Shown: one piece after another, positions 18,672 through 27,700 of the stretch
Numbering within the stretch: the stretch's first letter is position 1
Layout: the number at the start of each line of letters is the position of its first letter
Source of the DNA: Elusimicrobiota bacterium
GTDB taxonomy: Bacteria > Elusimicrobiota > Elusimicrobia > FEN-1173
Assembly (NCBI GenBank): GCA_016721625.1
Contig: JADKHR010000001.1
Span: 992,001-1,056,000 of the forward strand
Reading direction: 5' to 3'
Length of the DNA: 64,000 nucleotides
Notes under the pieces: generated by a model
Databases searched by the model: none
Told to the model about the DNA's origin: nothing
Seen by the model: the letters and a program-made list of their open reading frames with translations, nothing else
Position numbers and translations under genes: made by a program

Positions 18672-19937
18672 TTAAAAAGGGCTCGAGGTTTCGGAATCGG
18701 GCGTAGGGGAAGAGGGAGGTTTGGGAAGGGGAATGTTCATCGTGGGAGCTTGGACCGGGAGCCCCATGGAGGGGACGGCGGGCGAGGGGATGCCGAAACG
18801 CGGCGCGGGCCCGGCCCCGCCGGCGCGGAGGTGGGCCTCTCGATCCACGGCTTGGGCCACCTGGGCGATCTGGGTCATGTTCAGGTGGGGCCCGATGGGG
18901 AGGCTAAGAACCTCGCGGCTGGTCTTCTCGGAAATCGGAAAAGCGCCGGGTCCCCACTTCATCTCCGCGTAGGCCGAGGAGAGGTGAGGCGGCTCGGCGT
19001 AATGGACCATGGTTTGAATGCCGACAATATCGAGGGCCTTGGCGATTTCGGTCCGTCGGGGGTGGCGGATCACGTAACGGTGCCAAACGTGGGAGGTCCC
19101 CTCTTGGTTTAAGACCTCGGGCCGGGTCAGCCCGGGAGTGTTTTCCAGGGCTTTTTGATAGACGGCGGCCTGTTTGCGGCGAAGGTCGTTCCAGGCCTCC
19201 AGCCGGTGAAGTTTGGTGCGGAGGACGGCCGCCTGAATTTCCCCGAGGCGGCTGGTGATGCCCTTCTCCGCCCCGAACTTTTTGCCCCGAAATCCGAAAT
19301 TCCGAAGAGCTCGAATGCGCTCCGCCAATTCCGCATCGTTCGTCAGGATCGCGCCGCCGTCCCCCACCGCCCCCAGATTGAGCGTCGGGTAAAAATCAAA
19401 AGCGGCGGCGTCTCCCCAGGAGCCCGCCCGTCGTCCCCGATAGGAAGCCCCGTGGGCCTGGCTCACTTCCTCCACCACCTTCAGTCGACGGGCTTTGGCG
19501 ACCTCCAAGATCGGGGCCATATCGGCCGGTTGGCCGAACATGTGGTGGACCAGAATGGCTTTGGTTTGAGGGGTCACCGCGGCGGCGATCTGGGTGGGGT
19601 CCATGTTCATGGTGCTGGGGTCCGGCTCCACCGGGACCGGCACCGCCCCCACGGCGTTGACCGCAAACCAGAGGGAAACGAAACAGTAGGCGGGAACAAT
19701 CACTTGATCCCCGGGCCCAATACCCATGGCACGGAAGATGAGGAAGAGGGCATCGTACCCGCTGGAGACACCGATGCCTTGGGAGGTCCCGCAATAGTTC
19801 GCGAACTCACGTTCAAACCCATCCAGTTCCGGGCCCAAAATATAGACGCCCGAGGCCATGACCCGCCCGATGTCGGCGCCGATTTCGGCCCGAAGTTCGT
19901 CCTGCGCCAATTTGATGTCCATGAACGGAATCTTCAT
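18672..19937 (-). CDS. DegT/DnrJ/EryC1-family protein lacking the PLP lysine
   Basis: 421 residues. The start is the ATG at 19937 behind GGAGGAGAAGG; an upstream ATG has no such site. The whole fold is present: M-D-I-K-L, G-P-E-L-D-G-F-E-R-E-F-A, H-H-M-F-G-Q-P-A-D-M and the C-terminal domain. Two PLP positions are changed. The Schiff-base Lys, normally in Y-P-T-K-N-L-G-A-x-G-D-G-G, is Leu186 (Y-P-T-L-N). The Asp that holds the pyridine nitrogen is Glu157 (V-V-E-E-V-S-Q-A-H-G). The frame is clean, so this is not a shift artefact. A Pro-rich tail of about 45 residues follows. Active members aminate keto-sugars; this one cannot form the normal internal aldimine and may be regulatory, structural or catalyse something else (inference). 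Confidence 0.85.
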   Translation of the reverse strand: MKIPFMDIKLAQDELRAEIGADIGRVMASGVYILGPELDGFEREFANYCGTSQGIGVSSGYDALFLIFRAMGIGPGDQVIVPAYCFVSLWFAVNAVGAVPVPVEPDPSTMNMDPTQIAAAVTPQTKAILVHHMFGQPADMAPILEVAKARRLKVVEEVSQAHGASYRGRRAGSWGDAAAFDFYPTLNLGAVGDGGAILTNDAELAERIRALRNFGFRGKKFGAEKGITSRLGEIQAAVLRTKLHRLEAWNDLRRKQAAVYQKALENTPGLTRPEVLNQEGTSHVWHRYVIRHPRRTEIAKALDIVGIQTMVHYAEPPHLSSAYAEMKWGPGAFPISEKTSREVLSLPIGPHLNMTQIAQVAQAVDREAHLRAGGAGPAPRFGIPSPAVPSMGLPVQAPTMNIPLPKPPSSPTPDSETSSPF

Positions 19938-20571
19938 AACCCTTCTCCTCCTCGACAACCGAAAACTCGGATCCTCAGGACACAGCCCACCCGCCCCCTA
20001 AGATAAACATGAATTTCCATTTCGGTCAAGGGTTTTTATTCGCATGCAAAAAACCGCGCGGCAACGAAAAACAGAGCGCGGGGGTAATTCAGAGGGATAA
20101 CGTAAGAACGCGGAAAAAGTGTTTTAGGAAGCAACGAGGATGGAGGATCAATTTAGGGGGTCTTCTGGGTTTCGTGTAAGAAAAAATGGAATGTCTGTCG
20201 TCGATCAGGCGCTCTTGAACACCTGTGCTGGCCAACCTTCGATCGTTCCATGGGGTTCCACCCCCTGGACCCCAGCCAGGCGCTCCGCCCTGGACCCGGC
20301 CCCCTTTCTTTTGGACACGCAAAAGAAAGGGGGGAAAGAAAACGTGCCCCGTCGGCTTCCGCGCGCCGTTTTGACGGGCGGCCCTCATATGTCCCTTCGG
20401 GACCAGTCTCTGTCGGCTTCGCCGACAAAACGAGACTGGCTCGGCTCAACGGCCTATCGCCGGCACAACGGGCCGCGCCGCAACCGTCAAAACGACGTGC
20501 TCAATACGCCTCAAGGGGTGGCGGGTCAAAAAAATTGCATAGACTTGTACACGAAACCGGAAAGGCCCAAT
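19938..20571. other. Non-coding stretch with strong hairpins
   Basis: About 630 bases without a convincing gene. Open frames on both strands lack family patterns and ribosome sites. From about 20230 the plus strand holds a run of structures: a 14-bp perfect stem at 20300-20333, GTCCC-TTCG-GGAC near 20392-20404 and TGTCGGC-TTC-GCCGACA near 20408-20424, followed by A-rich sequence. It looks like a dispersed structured repeat or a small RNA gene. The first 90 bases next to 19938 would hold the DegT leader. Confidence 0.5.
20300..20333. terminator. 14-bp perfect stem-loop, terminator-like on plus strand
   Basis: CCCCCTTTCTTTTG pairs perfectly with CAAAAGAAAGGGGG across a six-base loop. The plus strand continues with GAAAGAAAA rather than a T run, while the minus strand is followed by a C/G-rich run. 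It may end transcription coming from the GT2 gene at 20572, or be the core of a dispersed repeat. Confidence 0.4.
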
Positions 20572-21513
20572 TCAGGAATCTTTTTCGTTCCCCCAGAACC
20601 GACGGATGATATAGGTGGGGCGATCTTTGGCTTCATCAAAAATATGGGCGATGTATTCGCCGATCACCCCGAGGGCCAACAGTTGAGCGCCACCCAGGAG
20701 CAGGATGATGGCGATCAACGAGGTCCACCCTTGAACGCTCCGGTCCGTAAACAACCGAACCCATAAAGCCCAGGCCAAAACTCCCCCGCTGGCGAGAAAC
20801 GCCATGACCCCCGCCATGGTCACCAGCCTCAACGGCACCCGTGAAAAAGCGGTGAGCCCGTCCAGGGCGAACCGGACCATTTTCCACATGGAAAATTTGG
20901 TTTCCCCCGCCGCCCGGGGGGGTCGATCGAAGGATACGCCGATTTGACGGAACCCGATCCAACTCACCAGCCCCCGCAAAAATCGGTTTCGCTCGGGAAA
21001 AGCGTTTAAAACGTCCACCACGCGCCGGGCCATCAAACGAAAATCTCCGGTGTCCGGCGGGATGTCCACCCCCGCCAGGGCCCGGAGGGTTCGATAGAAA
21101 AGGGCCGCGGTGACTTTTTGAAGACCGTTTCCCTCCCGGGACCGACGGACCGCGTAGACCACGTCGTAACCCTCCCGCCATTTTTCGACCATCGTCACCA
21201 GAAGCGCGGGCGGGTCTTGGAGATCGGCGTCCATGATGACACAGGCGCGCCCCTTCGCCGCGCGCAAACCGGCGGTCATGGCGCTCTGATGTCCGAAATT
21301 TCGGGAAAACTCGATCACCTTCATCCGAGCATCGCCCCGGCGCAGGGATTCCAAGCGTTGGGCGGTGCCGTCGGAGCTCCCATCGTTGACGAAAATCGTT
21401 TCAAAGGTGAGGCCGGTGGGGGTCAAGGTCTCCACCAAAACCCGGGCGAATTCCGGGACCACGGCCTCCTCGTTAAACACCGGGACGATAACGGAAAGAT
21501 CGGGCGCGTTCAC
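20572..21513 (-). CDS. GT2 glycosyltransferase, DPM/GtrB type with two C-terminal membrane spans
   Basis: About 313 residues. The start is a GTG (21513..21511) overlapping the upstream TGA as GTGA. The protein then opens L-S-V-I-V-P-V-F-N-E-E, as expected; longer forms would run into the preceding gene. GT2 marks are V-N-D-G-S-S-D-G-T, M-D-A-D-L-Q-D-P-P, F-S-R-N-F-G-H-Q-S-A and R-x-G-E-T-K-F-like A-G-E-T-K-F-S-M-W-K. Two hydrophobic spans at the end (L-V-T-M-A-G-V-M-A-F and S-L-I-A-I-I-L-L-L-G) anchor it. The family transfers a sugar from a nucleotide donor to polyprenyl phosphate on the inner face. The PMT-type enzyme encoded just upstream could use that lipid-linked sugar. Confident at family level. 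Confidence 0.88.
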   Translation of the reverse strand: MNAPDLSVIVPVFNEEAVVPEFARVLVETLTPTGLTFETIFVNDGSSDGTAQRLESLRRGDARMKVIEFSRNFGHQSAMTAGLRAAKGRACVIMDADLQDPPALLVTMVEKWREGYDVVYAVRRSREGNGLQKVTAALFYRTLRALAGVDIPPDTGDFRLMARRVVDVLNAFPERNRFLRGLVSWIGFRQIGVSFDRPPRAAGETKFSMWKMVRFALDGLTAFSRVPLRLVTMAGVMAFLASGGVLAWALWVRLFTDRSVQGWTSLIAIILLLGGAQLLALGVIGEYIAHIFDEAKDRPTYIIRRFWGNEKDS

Positions 21514-23624
21514 GGACCCACTTCCAGCGTGCCGGACCGGGTTTCTCCCGCCGGGACAACGCGAAGGCCCGACAAACGAATTCCGTAGGGCCGACGGGCC
21601 GTCGCCCCCAAAGAGAGGGTTTTCTCGCCCAAACGGCTCAGGAAAAAACGGGGAACGGAAAACCAAGCCACTTTCATCCTCCTCAAACGAACCTCCAGTT
21701 GATCCTCTGTGACACCCTTTTTCAGGGACAATCCCAATTCGGCGAGAACGGAAACAGGGCCCATCCGCCCGGAAACGAGAACTCCCCCTTCCTCCTGGAA
21801 GATCACGCGCCCCTGTTTCAAACCCGGCGCCCGCTTCAACAAAAGAGAGGCGGCGGACTCCTCATCCCAAACGGCGGATTGAATGGAGACCTCCTGCAAA
21901 TCCAGCAAACGAGGCCCCCCATCGGTCATCGCCAGGCGCAAACCGTCCAAATCCAACCGCACGTTCCCCAAGACCACCGATTTGAACTCCATTTCGCGAG
22001 CCATGATCTCGGCCCGCTGGGACCCCGGAAAACGCACGCTGGGTTTCGCTGAAAACCGGACGTCCTTCCAATCGATTCCCCCCCACCCCGCAAGCGGGGC
22101 TCCCCCTGGGATGGGGCGGGCGTTCAGATTTCGGACGAACAGAAGGGCTTCATTTCCGTCGGGAAGCGTCCACCGGGAGGATTCAGTGAACTCCCGCTGG
22201 AACCATCCTCCCGGCAACAAGATCTCTTCTCGGGCGGCGGTGGGACGAGCCACGCTGCCCGGGGGTCCCAACGACCCTGTCTTCACAATAACAAAATCCG
22301 AAAACTCTCCCAAACGATCGGTTTTGGTTCGGACCGTTAATCGATCCGACCACCCCCGGCTCGTGACCGTCCAGGTCAAATTGTTCCCGTTCAAATAGGC
22401 GTGGTTCGAAACCAAAATCAGAGTGGAAGGTCCCGTCCGGTCGCCCCGCATGGAGTTCGCTTTTTCGAGCATTTCCGAAAGGGGCCAGGCTTGGGCGACA
22501 GGGGCGTCGCGCCACCGCCCGCCGGGCTGGGCCCAGAGGGATGAAATCGCCATCCCCGCACAGACCGTGGCCGCCAACGCGGGGATTCCCATGGGCAAGG
22601 AGGAAAGGGCGATGGGGAGGACCATCGCCGCCGGGAGCAGGTAACGCGGGTCTTTATTGGACACCGAACTCCAAATCGCGTAGCTGAAGACGAACCAAAG
22701 AGCGAGAACCAAAGTGCCTTTCATTCGTCGGAAAAAACCCCAGGCCAGGCCCGCCATCCCGCCCAAAACAAACGGGCCGCCCCACTGGGCCCAGAGGATC
22801 CGAACATACCACAACCAGCCCGCCAAGGTCCGCCCGGAGGGGTCCCCCTCCTGAACACCCAACCCCGCCACGCGGGACAATTTGGGAATCACAATGAAAA
22901 GGTTCGCGGCATACCAGGGGGCCGTCACGAGGACGGAGAGAGCCAGCGCCGCGAGGATGTGGCGCCTATTTTTTGATTTCAGAAGCCCCCAGATCCCGGC
23001 CCCCACAACCGGAAGAAGGTAGGTGGGAAACGTCCACTTCACCAAACACCCGATTCCCGCGGCCAAACCAAACGCCAAAGACCAGCCCAAGCGAGAGAAT
23101 TTATCGCTCCAGGCCCAACAGCCGTAAGCGAACACCACCATGGCCGCCAGGGCCACGTCGACGAGGGCTTCGTGAGAGAGGAACTGCAACGGCGGAGCGA
23201 ACAGGGCCAGCGCCGCGGCGGCCAGGCCCGCGCCGGAACCCCAAAATCGGCCCGCCACCAAAAAACATCCCACCGCCAACACGCCCAAAGAGAAAAACTG
23301 CAAAAGGAAGACGGCCCCATCTTCCGGCGAAGCCCCGATCGCCCGGGACGTCGACATCCCCGCCGCCATCACGAAATGCGCCACTGGGGGATATGGGGGA
23401 TGGCCTGGAAAAGTGGGTGTCAACAGAAGGCCCCGAAGGTTCCCCTTCCAAGCGGCCTCGGCGTAATGATGAGCGGTCATTAAATGGACCGCCGAATCCC
23501 ATTTGGGGGGGCGCGTGTCTTTTTTGAGCCACACCGCCAAAAGAATTCCCTGCGCCAAAAGGAGCCCGGCCAAAACCATGGGCCCCCGAAACCGGCCCCG
23601 CCCCCCATCCAACCAATTTCCCAT
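21510..23624 (-). CDS. PMT/ArnT-type membrane glycosyltransferase with C-terminal LmeA (DUF2993)-like domain
   Basis: About 704 residues from the ATG at 23624, which sits six bases after AGGAG; longer readings are low-complexity and overlap the WecG-type gene. The N-terminal about 430 residues have ten or more membrane spans. The first loop has K-W-D-S-A-V-H-L, the acidic position used by PMT/GT39 enzymes, and a periplasmic S-N-K-D-P-R-Y-L-L-P is typical of the family. A soluble middle follows. The last about 200 residues (V-R-F-S-A-K-P-S-V-R, V-V-L-G-N-V-R-L-D-L-D-G-L, G-L-S-L-K-K-G-V) resemble the LmeA/DUF2993 lipid-binding fold. It would move a sugar from a polyprenyl-phosphate donor to an acceptor outside the inner membrane. 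Linkage to a lipid-binding domain is unusual. Acceptor unknown. Confidence 0.7.
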   Translation of the reverse strand: MGNWLDGGRGRFRGPMVLAGLLLAQGILLAVWLKKDTRPPKWDSAVHLMTAHHYAEAAWKGNLRGLLLTPTFPGHPPYPPVAHFVMAAGMSTSRAIGASPEDGAVFLLQFFSLGVLAVGCFLVAGRFWGSGAGLAAAALALFAPPLQFLSHEALVDVALAAMVVFAYGCWAWSDKFSRLGWSLAFGLAAGIGCLVKWTFPTYLLPVVGAGIWGLLKSKNRRHILAALALSVLVTAPWYAANLFIVIPKLSRVAGLGVQEGDPSGRTLAGWLWYVRILWAQWGGPFVLGGMAGLAWGFFRRMKGTLVLALWFVFSYAIWSSVSNKDPRYLLPAAMVLPIALSSLPMGIPALAATVCAGMAISSLWAQPGGRWRDAPVAQAWPLSEMLEKANSMRGDRTGPSTLILVSNHAYLNGNNLTWTVTSRGWSDRLTVRTKTDRLGEFSDFVIVKTGSLGPPGSVARPTAAREEILLPGGWFQREFTESSRWTLPDGNEALLFVRNLNARPIPGGAPLAGWGGIDWKDVRFSAKPSVRFPGSQRAEIMAREMEFKSVVLGNVRLDLDGLRLAMTDGGPRLLDLQEVSIQSAVWDEESAASLLLKRAPGLKQGRVIFQEEGGVLVSGRMGPVSVLAELGLSLKKGVTEDQLEVRLRRMKVAWFSVPRFFLSRLGEKTLSLGATARRPYGIRLSGLRVVPAGETRSGTLEVGP

Positions 23625-23802
23625 ATTCATCTCCTGAAAAGCGGCTTGCCCTATTTCAGACGGATCCCGTTCGTCCGTCATTTCGCCAACGTGCGTGGGT
23701 TTTTGCCGTGGGAGGGAACGGGCCCGTCCGCGCGAGAGTTTACCAAAACGACCGCGGGTCCGTACACCATCAGGGGTCGAAGGAGAAGCACCCCTTTCGC
23801 TT

Positions 23803-24579
23803 TTAGGACCGGGTGCTTGATTCCCCCGAACGGAGGACCCGCGCGACGAAGAGGGGGAGGCCGAGCATTCGACCGGCGCGGCGAGGCTCTTGGATGAGGC
23901 GGAACAACCATTCCAGGCCGACCGCGCGCATCCAGGCGGGGGCTCGACGGAGACGGCCGGAAATGACGTCGAAGCTTCCGCCCACGCCCAAGACGACCTT
24001 CGCGCCGAGCCGATGGAGGTTTTGATGGATCCAGCCGTCCTGGCGGGGGGTGGAGAGGGCGACAAAAAGAAGGTCGGGGCGCGCCGCGGCGACGAGGGAA
24101 AGGACGGCCGACTCCCGCAGGGCTGTGGAAGGGGTCGAAACGGCGTCCGGTTCAAAATAGCCGTGGCAGGTTCCGACAATGGAAAGACGGGGGTGGCGAA
24201 GGAGCAATTCTTTCCCGGCGGCGTCGGCGACGCCGGGAGCGGCGCCCAAGAGGAACACTCGCCATCCGCGTTCGGCGGCCCGGGCGCAGAGCCGGTCCAT
24301 TAAGTCGATGCCGGAGATTTTTTCCAGGCGCCGGCCCTGGAGGAGGGCGGCCCATTGGACGCCGGATGAATCGGGAACCACGAGGTCGGCGGAGCGAAAA
24401 GCGGCGCGGAGCGCGGCGTCTTTCTCCGCCGCGAGGATCATGAGGGGGTTGGCCGTGATGATCTGCCGCGCGGCGCCCTCGGCGACGAACGTTCCCACGA
24501 GAAGTAGAACGTCCTCTCCCGTGATCGCGTCAACCGAAACGCCGAGGATGGAAATTCGATCGGTCGGGGGGGATACCAT
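23803..24579 (-). CDS. WecG/TagA/CpsF-family glycosyltransferase
   Basis: 258 residues from the ATG at 24579, with GGAGGGG upstream. Family marks occur in order: I-L-G-V-S-V-D, T-A-N-P-L-M-I, L-V-V-P-D-S-S-G-V (usual D-x-x-G segment), R-V-F-L-L-G-A-A-P-G-V and the ending V-A-L-S-T-P-R-Q-D-G-W and G-V-G-G-S-F-D-V-I-S-G with R-R-A-P-x-W-M. The C-terminal amphipathic segment G-L-E-W-L-F-R-L-I-Q-E-P-R-R is also typical. These membrane-associated enzymes add the second amino sugar to a polyprenyl-linked primer. It probably works on the same lipid-linked pathway as the two genes downstream. Well supported. Confidence 0.93.
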   Translation of the reverse strand: MVSPPTDRISILGVSVDAITGEDVLLLVGTFVAEGAARQIITANPLMILAAEKDAALRAAFRSADLVVPDSSGVQWAALLQGRRLEKISGIDLMDRLCARAAERGWRVFLLGAAPGVADAAGKELLLRHPRLSIVGTCHGYFEPDAVSTPSTALRESAVLSLVAAARPDLLFVALSTPRQDGWIHQNLHRLGAKVVLGVGGSFDVISGRLRRAPAWMRAVGLEWLFRLIQEPRRAGRMLGLPLFVARVLRSGESSTRS

Positions 24580-24599
24580 CAAAAAACACCCCTCCCTAA

Positions 24600-24704
24600 C
24601 CCTCCCCTTGGCAAGGGGAGGGAACGACAAACACGCTTGGGATATTGGCGCCTTTGGGGAATTCCCCTCCTTCGTAAGGAGGGGAGAAAGGGGAGGTCAA
24701 AGCC
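24600..24704. repeat. Palindromic repeat pair (site A)
   Basis: Two stems lie between smc and the WecG-type gene: CCCTCCCCTTG-G-CAAGGGGAGGG at 24600-24622, and CCCCTCCTT-cgt-AAGGAGGGG at 24664-24684 followed by GAAAGGGGAGGTCAAAGCC. The second block, reversed, is nearly the same as 34011-34051. This marks a dispersed REP-like family. Confidence 0.7.
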
Positions 24705-24765
24705 GTTATCCGCCTTCCATCGTCCATGGTCCTCCGCCAAAGGTCAACGGCCCCCGAAGGAAGCC

Positions 24766-27700
24766 CTACGCCCCGCGGGCGGCGGTGAGGACGGATTCGG
24801 GGCTTCTGGCTTCGGGACGCTCGTCCAGATTTTTCAGGCGGGCGGAGAGGATGCGGGAGACCCCTTGGACTTCCATGGTCACGCCGTAGAGCGTGTCGGC
24901 GGTTTCCATGGAACGCTTGTTGTGGGTGATCATGATGAACTGGGACTGTTCGGTGAAGGCCTTGATCAGGGTGATGAAGCGCGTCACGTTGGCTTCGTCC
25001 AGCGGGGCGTCCACCTCGTCTAAAACGGCGAAGGGAGCGGGCCGCACCATGAAAAAGGCGAAGAGGAGGGCCACGGCGGTCAGGGCTTTCTCTCCGCCGG
25101 AGAGCAGGGTGATGTTCATCAACTTTTTTCCCGGCGGTTGGGCGAAAATCTCGACCCCGGAATTGAGGACGTCGGATTCGTCCGTCAGGCGAACGTCGGC
25201 CTCTCCCCCCGGGAAGAGCTGGCCGTAAATGTTCTGGAAGTTCTCCCGCACCTTGTCGAAGGTTTCCTTGAAGTTCAGGCGGGTGGAGGCATTGATTTTC
25301 TGAATGGTGGTCAGAAGGTCTTCCTTGGCTTTCACCAGGTCCTGTTGTTGGGACAGCAGGAAGTTGTAGCGCTCCTCCAACTGGGCGTGCTCTTCCGGCG
25401 CGGCCAGGTTCACGGGGCCCATGGACTCGACCCGCCGGCGAAGTTTTTCCAGTTCGGCGGAAGGCACGGCCTCGGCGGGAACGGGATGGGCTTCCCGGGC
25501 CTCGGCCAAGGTGAGGGCGTATTTGTCCTTCAAATGCGTTTCCACGGATTCCCGACGGAACTCGGCGTGGCTGTGTTGCAGTTTTTTCTCGTGGAGCTGG
25601 GTTTGCATCTCTTCGGTCTGTTGGCGCAATTCCGAGAGCGCGGTTTGGGCCAGTCCCAAGGCTTCCGCCAAGGAACGGCGGGACCCATGGACAGCTTCCA
25701 GCGCCTCGTTGGCGTCCCGGCGGCCGGTCATTAATTCGACGATGGCTCGGGCGGCCTCTTCCTCCACCTTCCGCTGTTCCGCCACCCGTTCGGCCGACCC
25801 GGCCCGTTCCTGAACTTTGGATTCAAGGCCGACAGCCAACCCCTGGCTTTCGGATTGAACATCCGCCCATTGTTTTTCCTTCCAGCGGAGCCGCTCTTCG
25901 TGGCCGTGGGCGCGCTCCTTGGCAACGGCCAATTCGGAGGACGCCGCGAAGGTCTCGGCCTGGCGTTCCTTCAAGGATTCCTGGACCATGGACCACTCGT
26001 TCCTCAGGCGGGTTTCGTCCCCCTTCACGCCCTCCAACAGGGCCTCCAGGGCCTGGGCCGAGGCCCGGGCCTGACCCTCCGTCTGGAGCGCCTTTTCCAT
26101 TTCCACGTCGATCAAATGGATTTCTTCCGCGTGGAGGGCTCCCTGACCCCGCAGGCGTTCCGCCTCTTGGGCGGCGACGTTGGCCCGAACGCGGACGGAT
26201 TCCAGCGCGCGCCGCGCGGCTTCCAGGTTCTCCGCGGCGGCGCGTCGGGCGGTCTCGGCTTCGCGGCGCGCCGTCTGGGCGGCTTCCAATCGGGCGGTGA
26301 GGGAGGCGATCTCCCGGGACAGATTTTCCCGACGGAGCGCGTCGAAGACGGGTCCGGCGGCGGCGTCCGATCCGCCCTCCAAAACGCCCTCGCCGTAAAG
26401 CGCTCCGTCCATAGCGATCCAACCGGAAAGGAGGGTGCGGATGACCGGATCGAAACGGGAGTCCACGCGGACCATGTCCAGGAGGGCCCGTTGGCCCACA
26501 CCCGCCACCGCGCCGGGAGCGCCCTGGGGAAGACGGTCCAACACCAGAACGCGCGCCCGACCGTGGGAGCCTTTCGCCAAGAAATCAATGGCGGCCCGGG
26601 CGTCCTCCAGGGTGTCGGCCACGAGGTCGTTGACGTGGACGCCCAAGGCCCGGCGCACCACCACTTCATCCGCCGTTGAAACGGAAATCAGTCGGCCCAC
26701 CGGGCCGTGCAAGCCCGGGAGCCCGGCGCCCAAAGCCGCTTGGGTGCCCCGGGCGTAGATATCGGAGGCTTCCCATTCTTCCTGGGCATCCAGCTGGGCC
26801 TGAGTGCGAAACAAATCTTCCTGCGAACGGGCCACGGCGGACTGGGTTTCGGTGATCCCGCGATCGCGGGATTCCACGTCCGATTGCGCCGTGCGGACGG
26901 CGGTTTCAGCGTCCACCAACGCGGCGGCAGAACCCACGGCATCGGATTCAGCGGCCGCGAGATCGGTCCGCAACTGGGTCAACCGTTCCTCCGCCTTGGC
27001 CTTTTCTTTGGCGTGAACCGCCCGCTGGATCTCCAGCCGGGATTCCAAAGACCGCTGGGCCACCAGATCATTGTTAAGCTTGGTCCGATCCTGGGTGTTT
27101 TTCCACAAGGCGTCCTGGATTTCCGTCGCCACGTTCTGAACGCTGTTCAGCCGCGCGGCTTTTTCATTGTAGGAGGATTCCGTGGCGGCCAGGGTCCCGG
27201 CGGACTGCCGGGCGCTCTCGGCCTCTTGGGCCAAGGCGGCTTGAATCTCTTCGGAAAGTTTGGCCAACTCCTCACGGCGCAGGCGCCCCTGGTTGATTTC
27301 GCCGTCCAAAACCAGGTCCCGGTGGGAGATTTCGGCCTGCCGCTCCCGCGCGGTGCTTTGGCGCTGTTCCGCCAGGCTCACGGCGCCGTCGATCTCGGAA
27401 AGGCGGCGGTTCATTTCCACCAGCTTTTCCGCCAGCTGGGTCTCCTGCCAACGCAGGTCCGCCAACTCGGCTTCCTTCTGCGCCGTGCCGGAGGTTTTGG
27501 CGTGGAGATCGTTGTCCATCATCATCATGGCCTGACGCATGGACTCCATCTGCTCTTCCAACTGTTTCGACTCGTGCAAGGCGTGGGCGATTTCCAGGGA
27601 TTTGAGGTTGTCCTGGATCTTCTGGTAAGTCCGCGCCTTGCGGACCGCGGCCTCGATCTTGTCCATCTGGTCTTTGGTGAGCGCGATCACGTCCGACAAT

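Noticed and set aside
20140..20766. 208-codon plus-strand frame in the non-coding stretch
   Set aside because: It runs over perfect hairpins and into the antisense of the GT2 gene; low-complexity composition.
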